From Fomitopsis serialis (taxonomy: Eukaryota > Basidiomycota > Agaricomycetes > Polyporales > Fomitopsidaceae): a stretch of DNA of 64,000 bases. The position numbers and the translations under genes were made by a program. Positions 48,507-59,440 of this stretch are shown here, in pieces (position 1 is the first letter of the stretch; each line of letters opens with the position of its first letter). The stretch covers positions 1 through 64,000 of the forward strand of contig NW_025955100.1 in NCBI RefSeq assembly GCF_022376445.1, in the 5' to 3' direction. The notes under the pieces were generated by a model. It was not told where the DNA came from, searched no databases, and saw only the letters and a list, made by a program, of their open reading frames with translations.

Positions 48507-51500
48507 CTACAATTCTTCCTCTCCGACTTCTTCGACGCCTTCCTTCCCCGGGGTTGGCTGACAGTCCTGGGCCGCTTCGACGACTGCGCGGCAAGGCTTT
48601 CCTCGACCTCGCTCTGGTCTGATCCCTCACGACTACGCTTCCCAATGCTACTGTCCCTCGACCCGGTATCCCGTAGCTTCGACGCTGCCTGCGCGCGAAC
48701 ACGAGTCGACCTCCGCGGAGCAACTGGGGCAAGTCCGCTGCGTCAGAGGTGCTCGGCGCACCGAAGTCACGACGGCCCGACGAGCGAAGGTTGTAGCGGT
48801 GGCCCGGCCTCGCGCCGGCTGCGTCAACGTTGCCTGCTGGCCACGTCTCAGCGACATTGCGACGGGAGCCCGCGTTCCTAGTGACCGGAGGCTTGGCCTT
48901 GGGAGGCAATTGAGCGCGGCGGCGACTGCTCGCGCGCGTTTGAGGTTCCGTTTGCTCCGGCGACTCCGAGTCAGACGGATTGGCCTCCGGTTGTTGCGCT
49001 TCCTCGTTCAAAAGGGCAAGTCCATGAGGGGCATCCGGAGCATTCGGACGCTCGTCAATATCTGTGACCACCTCCTCGTCGCTTGGCTCTTGGGCTAGCA
49101 TCACACTGGCATCCTCGTCGTCGCTATGATCCGGTGTCTTCGAGCCGTCTTGCTCGTTGTCTGACTGCTCATACTCAGGTGTGGCCTGCGGCGGCGGGGC
49201 TCGTGGGTGGGGAACGGAAAGTCGGCAGCAGTGGTGTGATCCTTGGTACCCATCGTCACGGGCTTGCCCCTCGATTCTGTCATCGGTCGGGTATGTCCTC
49301 GGTTTGCGGGGGCAACCCACGGAATGGCCGCATCATCGACGGGCCACTCTTTGGCTAGTGCCTCATCGAATATGTGAAGGACCTCTTCGTGTGTGACGCG
49401 CCTGATCGTCCCACGCTTGACAAGGAAATTGGCCTCAAGTAGTTCGCGAAAATCTTCCAAGAGAGTCGACAAAGGCTCATTGCCGGGAACTGGAATAGGA
49501 GCTCTACGGTTCATCAACCATGCCACTTTCGCACTCGCACATTGCGCGATGGTATCATGGCAGAAGAGGTCTCCAAACGCCACCTCCCCCGATAGATGCC
49601 CATGCTTGGTGTGACGAAGGACGATGAACACAAGGAGCCAATAGAATGACTCCAAATCGTGCCGTGCTTCATGTGTGATCTCGCCTTCTAACACTTGAAC
49701 AGCCATAAAGAAAATTGTGCCCTGACAGATAGATGAGAGAACGTATAGACTCGAGATACCATTTACTCACTGTGCGCTCCTTGCAGTCGTTCGCGGGGTC
49801 AGTCTTCTCGTCGTCCCGGGGCGGTTCGTGCCCGTGTTCGACGCAGTACTTCTCCCATGTTGCCAGGTTGACATCCCAGCCACGCTTTTGCAAGAACCGT
49901 CGCCAACTGAAGCTGAAGTCGAAGTCTTGAATAAAGCCTGCAAACGCAGCACGAAGGCGCGAGATCATCACGTTCCCTTCGCTGACGTCGCGGTGTATGA
50001 TCCCAGATTTGTACGCCCTTCTGTGTCCTGCAATGAAGAGCTGTTAGTGTCCAAGGAATGAATGCGTTGCCATATCGCGACGTACCTTCCACAGCATCGC
50101 GCAGCGCCAATACGACCTCCCGCGTGCACCTGAAATCTGCCAACGGCTTCCCAACCGTCTGGAGAACCATCCGCATGTGACTCCGTTCATTCATCCGCAC
50201 CTTCTCAGGCGCATTATGCACCCCAGAGATCGTCCGGTGACCCGCCTTCGTGTCCTCGGGCACAGGAGCTCCAGAGGTCTCTGCCTGCTCCACAAGCTTC
50301 CGATGTGCTTCATCCCTCTCGCCGTAGTCCTCGCCGCATATGTACCTCGCGACACCGTACGTGAATCTGGCCTCGCCTAGGGCCTGTACCTCCGCCGCAA
50401 GTTTCCCTTCGACCTCGACGTCGTCGTTGGTCTCTGCCTCGACCACGCCACGATCCTTCGTCTGATTCTCCTTGTATTCTTCGAGCTTCGCGTACTGTAG
50501 CCTCTCGTAGAAGCCGACCTCGTCGAGGCGACCAAGCTGCCGCCACGTCTCCTTCAGAATGTATCGTTCGCCTGTGCTCCGATTCCTCTTGTCGACGATG
50601 AACGCTTCCCAGATCAGTGTTGCGCGGGAAAACAGCCCAGGGTTCACGAAGATCAGCTTGTATGCGAGGTACGTCGTCGGCTTTCCCTTCTCGTCCTGCA
50701 TGGTAATCCGTCGCACTGCCTTCCGCGTCTCCGCGGTCCTTTCCATTCATCGTCGTATCTCGATGCGAGCTTGTCTGCCAGCTCCCGGTCCATACTCGTT
50801 CCCAGCTTCATCGTCGGATCCTCCCCGACGATCGCGCAACGCCTGTCTCGCGGGTGGAACAAGCGCCACATGAACGCGTGCAAGATCTCCGGATGATTCT
50901 TGTACGCAAACTTGGGCGAGCATATCGCACCGGCGCGGTCAAAGCGAAAGATACGAGCCTGATCGCCATATATACCGACGACAAACGCGAACAGCCTCCC
51001 CTGCGAGAGCATGATGTTCCGCGCGCTCTTCGCAAGCTGCACGAGCGTCTCCCAGTGCGTCTGCATGTTCATCATCATCGGGTCGGCCGACGCCAGCGAC
51101 TTGAGTTCGAAGACGAGAGCAACATGTCTCCAGCGATGCAGCGGAGAGATGAAAGGTAGTGTCGGGAACGTCGCAATGACGTCGGGCTTCGTAGGGTGCT
51201 GGTCGTGTTCGTACGGCTCGAACGGGAACTTCATGACCTTGTGCTCGTAGTTGTGGAACTTGGGCCGCTTTCCGTGCGGGAACGGCCTCACCATTCGCTC
51301 CAGTGCTTTCATCTGAACACAACGTCAGCGATCGCGTGATACGGTACCGTCTATCGCACACTGACCAGTGGCCCATACATCGCGCTCTCAAGATTTCCCA
51401 CTTGAATTAGCTCGAGCGACCTGCCCATCTCAGGGCAGGGTGGTACAGGTGTATCTGACGGAACCATCGCAGAAAGGTACCCGTTGATGTTGTCCGGGTA

Positions 51501-51757
51501 TTCCTTGATCCTGTCGTGAATCTCTCGCTGCCAGGACGCCATGTTCTTCTTGTTGTCTCGCTTCGCCTCGGCAGCATCGCCTACGTATTGCATGCGGCCT
51601 TGGTCACGAGGGGGGTTACTTTGTCAGACATCGGAGTGTCTTGGTGGGGTTGTTCGGAAATGTCGATGTCGACGTCGATGTCAATGTAGTCGGGATGAGA
51701 GTGGGGGGAGGGAGGAGCAGAGTGCGAGGTCGGCATATTTACGCGTCCGTGAGGCAT
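48507..51757 (-). pseudogene. FunK1 fungal-type protein kinase, copy D (broken)
   Basis: Near-identical to copy A over exons, introns and both flanks, in the opposite orientation. Four single-base losses relative to A: a C run of 7 in A is 6 here (G run 51610-51615), which stops exon 1 at a TAG soon after; one base near 50739 in exon 2 (GGAAACGG in A, GGAAAGG here); one near 49195-49203 in exon 4; and one near 48731. Each shifts the frame, so no full kinase can be made. Catalytic-lobe motifs ILKETWRQLG, IIHRDVSEGNVMI, GFIQDFDFSFSW and HDLESFYWLLVFIV remain readable. The intron after exon 2 differs in sequence from A. An upstream Met at 51805 is possible. Confidence 0.85.
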
Positions 51758-52170
51758 GTTTGATTCGGAGTTGATGGCCAACTGCCAAAATAGGACGCGG
51801 TCCACGGAGGTTCGGATCGTCAGTATCTCAGAATACGGCCCAGGCCGGTATAACTCACGGCTTATTCTGCCCCAAAGCAGTGGATTTTCGTGTTTAATTG
51901 TGCTCTCGTGTAACAGAACTTATCAAATTGCACGAGGGACGCGCAGTGGCTGTCTTTCGCGTCGTCTGGGTGAGGGGAGGAGGTGAAGCCACACTGAGCG
52001 CTCGCTAGCCACAGGCGTGCGATGCACGTGTTCGTTCAACTGCCTTTCTGGGCGATTATTCGCAGGCCCCACAACCATTGTCCTCCCGATTTGGAAGTTC
52101 CCTTGTTCAGGCCTTGTATTTTCGTCGTGAAAGAAGGCTAGACACATGATGCCAAGCCTATGTAGCTTTA
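51758..52170 (-). promoter_or_regulatory. upstream block shared by FunK1 copies (copy D, truncated)
   Basis: Matches the A and C blocks from the start codon out to about 52140-52170, where similarity stops abruptly. The distal portion present upstream of A is missing, so the outer breakpoint of the right arm lies here. Confidence 0.6.
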
Positions 52171-52359
52171 TTCGCATCGATGACTCGTCGCATTAACTAT
52201 ACCTTAACTCAGTATGTAGCGGCATTTCGGCTCGTCGCTCTGCTGCATGCAGCCCGGATGCACTGGCAGCCCGTGCGATGGCTCCGATGAGTGTGGCCCG
52301 AGAGTCTGATTATAAGCTACACCACGGACGGGCAACGGAGTCCGCGGTCCCAACTTAAA

Positions 52360-52690
52360 GTCCCTATTCAATCATTTTTTGCTCACCATGGCCTCGGGGC
52401 CATCTCGAGGAAGACCAGATCTAGACAGCATGCCGCCGGATGCTGAAGACCTCAGCCACCTCGTTCAGACTCGATGACTGGCGCCACTTCTGTACAAATA
52501 TGGCGATGTCAATACTCGTTCTTCGCTTATCGGCTTATGAGAGGAACGATAACTTGCTCGTTTTGGGGTGAAGACGCATTCACTCACCAAGGACACAGTT
52601 GTACAATTCGACATTGACCTCTGCCCGGACAAGCGCACGAATCGTAGTCTCCTGATCAAGTGTCAAGTACATATACAAGCACGGCGAGCT
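52360..52690 (+). pseudogene. internally deleted remnant of the TPR-protein gene
   Basis: The bases 52370-52450 match the 5' end of the TPR gene at 55080-55165 (start codon context CTCACCATGGCCTCGGG, then the codons for PSRGRPDLDSMPPDAED). From about 52470 the sequence instead matches the 3' flank of that gene (56683-56870, shared words TCGATGA, CCACTTCTGTAC, GTACAATTCGACA, CCGGACAAGC). The roughly 1.5-kb body between them is absent. It therefore carries a start but no TPR domain. The first matching Met is at 52388. Confidence 0.75.
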
Positions 52691-52837
52691 ACGACTCGGA
52701 ACACCCTCATACACATGTTCTCGAAAATGAAAGAAAGCCCGCCCAAATTTGACACTACATCCCGTACACAACGTGAGACACACTGACGGTTCTCGTACAG
52801 TTGAAACATTAATCGATTGGTAGTCGTCCGTGTCAAG

Positions 52838-54445
52838 TCAATCCTCCGACCTGAAACTCATAGCAATGCTAGGGGTAAAACTAGTGGCAAACGCACCAAG
52901 ATTTGGGGCTATGAGGTCAATGAGTGAGACTGGCACGCGAACTGTGTCAACGACCCCAGCCTTCAGCGTCCAGTTGATGTGCCATGGCGCGGATATACAC
53001 AACCACAGTATAGCCCAGGCGTATCCCACGACACGGGCCAGCGGTTGAGGGAACTTTACTCCGGTTCTCCGAACGATGCCAATGACGGCGTCCTCGAAGG
53101 TGATCGCGACGGCTTGTGAGATATAGAAAGGGAACGATGCGCCGAAGAGGGATGGATCTACCATCAAATCCCCACCGCAGTGCAAGAATCCGGAGACGGC
53201 GAAGCCGACATAGAGTTGGGTGTAGGAAGACACCCATGTCCCGGGTTGCAGACCTAATGCCCGGCAACAAGCCTTTCCGATACCGGCTGTGAGCTGCAAA
53301 TGAATTGAGCCTGAGAAGCGCAGGTATCATAGCGGTGAATGAGGACATACGCGACGCAGTAACTGATGGTACGTTCGTCTGCCATGTGGTTAGCCTATGT
53401 GTAGCAGTCCAAGGGGCGAATCACTCACCCCCAGAATCTACGAACGGTGTACGAGTCAGACCACTTGCCGTAGATGTCTGGCCAGTGTCTTGGTGAGGAG
53501 ACGCCAAGGGCGACACAGGTTGCAGCTAAGAGCGAGTATTCCATGGCAATCATGGCGACAACGCTCCCAAAGCGCGCGACAATGTTGAGAGGAAGCATGA
53601 AAAGGCCTTGCGACCTGAGGTCCATGTCTTGCCTCGAGAACAGTGGATTAGAGCGCTGGTATACTTGGGCGAGGTCGATGAACAGGAAGCAGCGGAACGC
53701 GCTCAGGAGTGTCTGGCGGAGACACCGCCATCGCGGCTCAGTAGGGCGCGGTGGGATGTGAGTAACCTGGATTGTCCGAGTCCGTGAATAGAGACAGACA
53801 TCCAGATGTGTAGACCAATACATACCTCGTAAGACCACCCCACTCCGCGCTGGGTATTGATTATACATAGCGCCCATAGACCCTGCGCAGGAACGGGAGC
53901 TCTGCGGGTGGAGTGTGGTCGTGTTCATGGCGAAAATCATGTATCGGGTCCGTAAGCCAGTTAAACAGGAAAACGGAGAAGGCCTGGCACATGACGTAGT
54001 GACCAAGGGAATAGTATGCGAGCCTTCGAGCGTCCTCGGAGGTGTCTCTATATGCTGACGCGGATGCGACTTGAATGAGAATGCAGAGAGCGATTGTGCC
54101 CCCAAGACGTCCAGGCCATCGTGGAGACAGCACAATTAGACATGCATGTCCAGACTGAGAGACCAGAAATATGGGCAACGTGCGCAGATGGGACCGGTGG
54201 TCGATCGACATGGTATCCTGCGCGACTGGCGTCGTGCAATGTCATGGAGCGTATCATACCCAGCTGTCCAATGAGTACTGCTCACATTTCGGCGGACGTG
54301 GGCAGTCACATATTACCAGGCACACATTCAGGCCATGAGTAGATGTCGTCGCGGTGTCAATGGCTGTCGGATGTGAACATGCGACGGGCTGCAATTCAAT
54401 GATAAGTACAGTCAGCAACGCAAGTCGCAAATTTGAATGGAACAC
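52838..54445 (-). CDS. membrane-bound O-acyltransferase, wax-synthase-like (one frame break)
   Basis: Several exons of a multi-pass membrane protein. Readable segments in order: LGGTIALCILIQVASASAYRD, WLTDPIHDFRHEHD, RGVGWSYE-VTHIPPRPTEPRW, FLFIDLAQVYQRSNPLFS, SPRHWPDIYGKWSDSYTVRRFWG-RTYHQLLRR, GLQPGTWVSSYTQLYVGF, SGFLHCGGDLMVDP (His in the acyltransferase region) and FYISQAVAITFEDAVIG. This matches the fungal wax-synthase/MBOAT_2 group, some members of which acetylate terpenoids. Exon joins at 53431-53380 and 53346-53290 restore the frame. One single-base loss near 53876-53882 is needed between ELPFLRRV and LWALCIINTQRG. The first exon is uncertain (Met at 54445, 54211 or another). Substrate unknown. 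No terpene synthase or P450 is seen nearby. Confidence 0.75.
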
Positions 54446-55100
54446 GGGACTGGTGAATCACCATGAACGAATGTCCTACCATGGGACTAGCTGCTAAACA
54501 AGCTCAAGCACAGAGTTCGCAATCCAGCGCGTCGACTCGGACACGGCCGTGCCGCAGCCCCTTGTACTTTAACTTCGCTGCGCGCCACTGACCAACTTCA
54601 GTACTGAGTCCGCTAACAAGTATATTTTCTAGTTCAACGAACATCATGGTGCAGGCTGTTGAGCGATGAACGTGTAGAGGTCATAGTATGTACAGACGCA
54701 TGGGACGGTGCTGTCACAATCGAGGCTCACTGGGAGGGTCGAGAGTGAGCAAGCGCTCGCATACGGCAGCCCCGACCACGTGGCGACACGTGCGTTTTGA
54801 ACTGATCGACGAGCGCGGTTGTGGCGTTGTCCCGTCGTCCTCTGTTCCTCCTCGTTACGGTTTTGTATTTTAGCGTGCATTTGAACACGATCTAGGTGTA
54901 AGTACTGGGTATAGTCGCTGCAGTCAAACGCTTGACCGAAGAAGGGTCCACGCAACTGTCTATGCACGGACGGTAAGCGTACTAGTATCACCCGCCCCGA
55001 AGTTTGGGCGAGAACCAGAGACTGACCCACGAGCGGTCCAGCCTGTACCAAGTCCCGCTATCTTAGACGAATATCGTCTCCAATCATTTCCTTGCTCACC
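54446..55100. other. intergenic; TPR gene 1 promoter
   Basis: No gene recognised. The region lies between the divergently oriented MBOAT and TPR genes and would serve as promoter for both. The last 20 bases before the start codon are shared with the remnant at 52370. Confidence 0.45.
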
Positions 55101-56655
55101 ATGGCCTCGGGACCATCTAGAGGAAGATCAGATCCCTTGGACAGCATGCCACCGGAGGCCAAGGCCGCTATGGAAGTTGTGCTCGTTCTTCGTCTCGACA
55201 GACATGGCCGCTGACACGGCTCTTGTGTGCTAGAAAGTCATCTCGTCGTACAAGGGAGACAGGCTCGACCCGTCCGCCTTCTGGGATCATATGATGGAAC
55301 AGGACCCAGAAGACTTGCGGCCCGTCGCGTCGGCCCTTCACGATATGAAACCGTCCGACGGCCAACTCGCTGCCTTCGATTACACGGAGGCTCCCATGCG
55401 GAAGAACTCCCACTGGGTCATGCAACTCGTACCCATGGCGTACCAAGGCAAAGACGCGAAGGACCGTCGCTCCGAGCCCTTCCCGGGAAGCACGCCCATA
55501 TTCGATATCAGCATCAGTGCGCTGCGGGATTTGCAGCGTTGTTCAACTGCTAACCACCTCAATACAGACGACGACAGATTCAGCTTCATCCTGCGAGAGA
55601 CAATCCCACCAGGTAGAGCCGTGTCGTCTGACTTGCTGCTCAGGTATGTAGTACTATGATGCAACTCGATGCGAGTGCGATGAACAGATTGTTCTGGCAG
55701 GTACCTCAAACGGGCGATCGCCTTCCCTGTGCCACCGAAAACACCTTCTATCCCTCATGAGCTATGGATCGGTCGTGATCTCAGCCCCCACATAGACGCG
55801 CTGCTCCCCTTCCTGGACAGCCTTCCATCGCCGTTCACCTGGCGTTTGCAGCCGCTGCGAGTCTTCTCGCCCAAGATTTTCTGCCTCATTGCTGACCCGT
55901 CTCTTGCAGCGACCAAGTGCACGGGGATGTTCCGGTAGATCCCAACGTCGTCGAGAGCAGCATCGCAAAGGCGATCCAGCGCGCAGATGAGGAGAAGCGG
56001 CTCGGCAATGCGGCCTTCGGGCGTAAGGAGAAGATCGCTGCCCTAGACCACTATACCAAGGCGCACGGGCTTCTCGCGGACGCTGCGTTTCGGACGCTCG
56101 AACGCGAAGAAAAGCGACAGCTCACTCGCTCGTTGGCCGTTTGTCATGCAAACCGGGCGGCAGCGTGGCTGATAGAAGGCACGAGCCAGGACGCACAGAA
56201 TGCTTTGAGAGACGCGAAGCAGGCTCTCGACTTTGACTGTGACTATGGAAAGGCGTACGAGAACGGGCCATCTGCATGTCGGTGTTTGTGCTCACGTGAA
56301 TGCAGATACTACCGTCAGGCGAAGGCATACCTCCTCATGGATGCTCGCGAGAAGTCGATCAATGTGCTCACAAAGGCACTCAAAAGACCAAAGCTCTCAT
56401 CCGACCAGGGCTTGGTCGAAGGCTTGGTCGAGGCTTATGGAGGATTCCCCGAAACAGTAGGTCGTGCGTTTGTCCAGGGATGTTGACGGTACTCAGCGTC
56501 GTCGACAGCCGGATGAGCTGCGCTCGTTCTGTCATCGAGTGTTCATCGACAAGTACGGCGATCGTCGTGCACGCGGCGTTGAAGGGTTCGTGCGTAGGGC
56601 AGACGCACACGTCAAGAAGGTTCTGGGGCCAAACTTCTCCGCCACTACGGTCTAA
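55101..56655 (+). CDS. TPR-domain protein, tandem copy 1
   Basis: Starts MASGPSRGRSDPLDSMPPEA. Exon 1 is 55101-55175, exon 2 starts 55234, and later exons encode NSHWVMQLVPMAYQGKD, DDRFSFILRETIPPGRA, LSPHIDALLPFLDSLPSPFTW, then a C-terminal TPR region: ADEEKRLGNAAFGRKEKIAAL, CHANRAAAWLIEG, YYRQAKAYLLM and a final segment ending GPNFSATTV. TPR arrays bind other proteins, often chaperone tails; the N-terminal part is not a domain I recognise. At two intron positions (55854 and about 56269) the donor reads GC where copy 2 has GT, so splicing of this copy may be impaired or these introns may use GC donors. About 50-60% similar to copy 2 by eye. Role unknown. Confidence 0.7.
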
Positions 56656-57309
56656 TCCGCATTACCTCCCTCTTTATGTAAGGATCGATGATTGACACCA
56701 CTTCTGTACCACTATAGCAAAACAATGCTGGTTCTGCGACAGGCGACTTATAAGGTGACTGGAATGTCGATGTGAATGCATTCGCTGAGCAATACACAAC
56801 TGTACAATTCGACACTAACCCCAGACCGGACAAGCACGCGAATCAATCTCCTGATCAAGCTTCAGCGAGCCAGCTTCAAGTGTGTAGTACTTCCAGGCGA
56901 CGATCTACGTACATATCGTGACAGAGATCGAGATCTACGGAGCCCGATTTCCAATCCTAGTTGAGACGACCTGTCCTGGCCGGTAAACCCAAGCTCCTCC
57001 CCATCCATTCTCGGGAGGGGAGTAGAGAGGGTGAATTCGAGTACGCAAACACAGTACTCAATAATGTCGGGCCAAGTCCTGTATCCTAATATGTACATAC
57101 AAATAGTTGATGTGCAGTAGGATCGGGCGGGGTTGGAATTGTTTGATGGGATGTGGCTGAGGTGTGGCGGCTGAGGCCCACAGGGACACAAAACATGGAA
57201 TTCAATACACTCTCGCATTCATCCCTTTACCCTCGAGGGCGGAGAGAGGAGCTTGGGGTAAAGCTATCATTCTACTGGACGTTCTCAGAGCTTCGCACCA
57301 TAACATGCC
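56656..57309. other. intergenic region between TPR copies
   Basis: The first about 200 bases reappear in the deleted remnant at 52470-52690. No gene is seen. Confidence 0.5.
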
Positions 57310-58874
57310 ATGGCCCCCAAGCGATCTCTAGGGAAACCCGACCCTTTCGCCGGTATGCCGCCAGACATGCAGAATGTCTTCCAAGTCCGGAGCAGACTTT
57401 CGCCTTGGCATGAGTACGGCAGCTAACCCAACTCCCTGTGCTAGAAAGTCTTGTCGACCTACAACAAGAAGGACTATAACGGCGATCCGATGAGTCTGAT
57501 GCATCATCTCTCGACGCAGGACCCGGCAGACGTGGAGGCCTTGCTGTCTGCCGTTGCCGGGTCAAAGACTTCTGACGACCGGCTCTCCACCTTCAATTAC
57601 AAGAAGGTTCCCGTGCGCAAGGACTCCTTCTGGGTCATGCAGCTCTCGCCCATGGGCTTTCAAGGCAAGGATCCGCAGGATTATCGGGAAGAGTACTTCC
57701 CGGGAAGCACGCCTGTGTTCAGCATCTTCATCTGTGCGTGTGTGATCGGCAGCTCCATTTCAAGGCTGACACGGAATGCCTGCTACAAGACGACGATCGA
57801 GACCAGTTCCTCGTACAAGAAATGGTCCCGCCGGGGATGCCCTCGTCCGACTTCGTGCTGAAGTACGTATGCCCGTGTATCGACGAGTGTACGGCCACTG
57901 AGTTTGCTATCGCGCTAGAGCTCTCAAACATGCCATCACATCTCCGCTGCCACCTAACCGACCTTGCGCACCCAGTTTGCTAGTGATCGCTTATAAACTC
58001 AGTCCGCACGTTGATGCGCTTCGTCCCTTCCTGGACTCTCTTCCGGCCCCGTTCAGCTGGCGCCTAGAGACGCCGTTCGTGTTCTTGTTATTAATGCCAC
58101 CTCGTAGCCGCTCACACGTCATTCCCGCAGTGAGGAAGCAGAAGGGGTCGGTTCGGGCGTCCACAAGCTCAACGTGAAGGGCATTGCAAAGGCGACCAAG
58201 CGCGCCGAGGAGGAGAAACGACTCGGAAACGAGGCCATCGGGCGCAAGGACCGTACCGCCGCTGTCAAGCACTACACCGAAGCCTATGAGTTCCTCGCGG
58301 ACGCGATAGCACAGAATCCGAGTGACGAGGAGAAGCGAGACATCAAGCGGGCGATGGCCATCTGCCTCGCGAACCGAGCGGCAGCGTGGTTGATGGAGGG
58401 CGATGGTCAGGACGCGAAGAAGGCTTTGGCGGACGCGGAGAGGGCGACGACGTTTGACGAGAACTACGGAAAGGCGTACGCTAGTGGGTTTCCGGTTCCG
58501 TGCTGCGGGCTCATTTGGATACAGGTATTATCGTCAGGCGAAAGCTCAGCAGCTGCTGGGCGCGCGCGAGTCGTCGATCGACGTTCTCACAACGGCCCTC
58601 AAGAGACCGAGCCTCGCATCCGACAAGGGCTTGAACGACGCGCTTGTAGACGCGTACGGGGGTTCCCTGAATCAGTAAGCCATTCAATTCTTCACGGACA
58701 GCTCACGGTGCCGATCAATGTCGACAGCCCGAGGAGTTGCGCGGGCTATGCCGTCGACTCTTCGTTGACAAATATGGCGACCTGCGTGCTCGCGACATCA
58801 CAGAGTTTGTGCAAAGGGCAGACGCACACGTCAAGAAGACGTTGGGCCCGGAGTTCTCCGCCACAACAGTGTAG
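57310..58874 (+). pseudogene. TPR-domain protein, tandem copy 2 (one frame break)
   Basis: Same exon plan as copy 1, starting MAPKRSLGKPDPFAGMPPDM (57310-57384), then KVLSTYNKKDYNGD, KDSFWVMQLSPMGFQGKD, DDRDQFLVQEMVPPGMPSSD, LSPHVDALRPFLDSLPAPFSW, EEEKRLGNEAIGRKDRTA, CLANRAAAWLMEG, YYRQAKAQQLLGA and EELRGLCRRLFVDKYGD...GPEFSATTV. All introns that I could place have GT-AG ends, for example GTACGTATG after VLK. In the exon encoding VDAYGGFPES a G run has five G (58658-58662) where six are needed; the loss shifts the frame just before the last intron, so the final roughly 45 codons would be misread. Without that loss the gene would be intact, so a sequencing error must be considered. Confidence 0.65.
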
Positions 58875-59177
58875 CTGGCATGGTGATCGGCCTCCAACTC
58901 TCGACACTGTGTCGATGCCAACATTCCTGCTGTATCTGTATCGGCTGAGGCTGCTGTGTACTCGAAAAAGATTGCAACTGAATATATCGCACAGTTGCGC
59001 CCAGAAATGGCGATTACCACGCCAGAGCACTCAGATGCGTGAGCATCCAAACCGAGGGGCGCATCGATAGACAATGTTGCTATTGTTACAAGGATGTGGA
59101 TGCAAGTTCAAGAACGACAAGCTATTATTACATGGCCTGGACGAATAAGTGGACGGTTGATCTTCACAGATCCATGA
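58875..59177. other. convergent intergenic region
   Basis: Short spacer of about 300 bases between the 3' ends of TPR copy 2 and the HMG-CoA lyase gene. Nothing else is visible. Confidence 0.5.
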
Positions 59178-59440
59178 TTACAAATTCTCCGCAGCGCCGC
59201 CGTCTCGTTCGCGCTCCTTTGCGATGTTCTCCTGCCTTCGTTTCTTCGCAACGTCGACGTCTCCAATGCCCGAAAGAAGCTCCGCAGCCCCTCCGTCCCG
59301 CTCCCTCTCTCCGACGATCCTCGCCTCCCTCTTCGACGCGCCAACATCGATGTCCACACCCGCCACTGACTCCGCCGCACCCCCGTCCCTCTCCCTCTCC
59401 TTCACGATCGCTGTGTCCTTCTCCTCGCCACCTCGCCAGT
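59178..59440 (-). repeat. three tandem repeats in the HMG-CoA lyase C-terminal extension
   Basis: In the frame ending at 59178 the motif ERERDGGAAE occurs three times, about 31 residues apart, with variable Val/Asp/Lys-rich linkers (VAGVDIDVGASKRE, LSGIGDVDVAKKRRQ). The same units are visible as DNA repeats with the core GAGAGGGACGG-like sequence. Charged, low-complexity, probably disordered. Confidence 0.75.
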
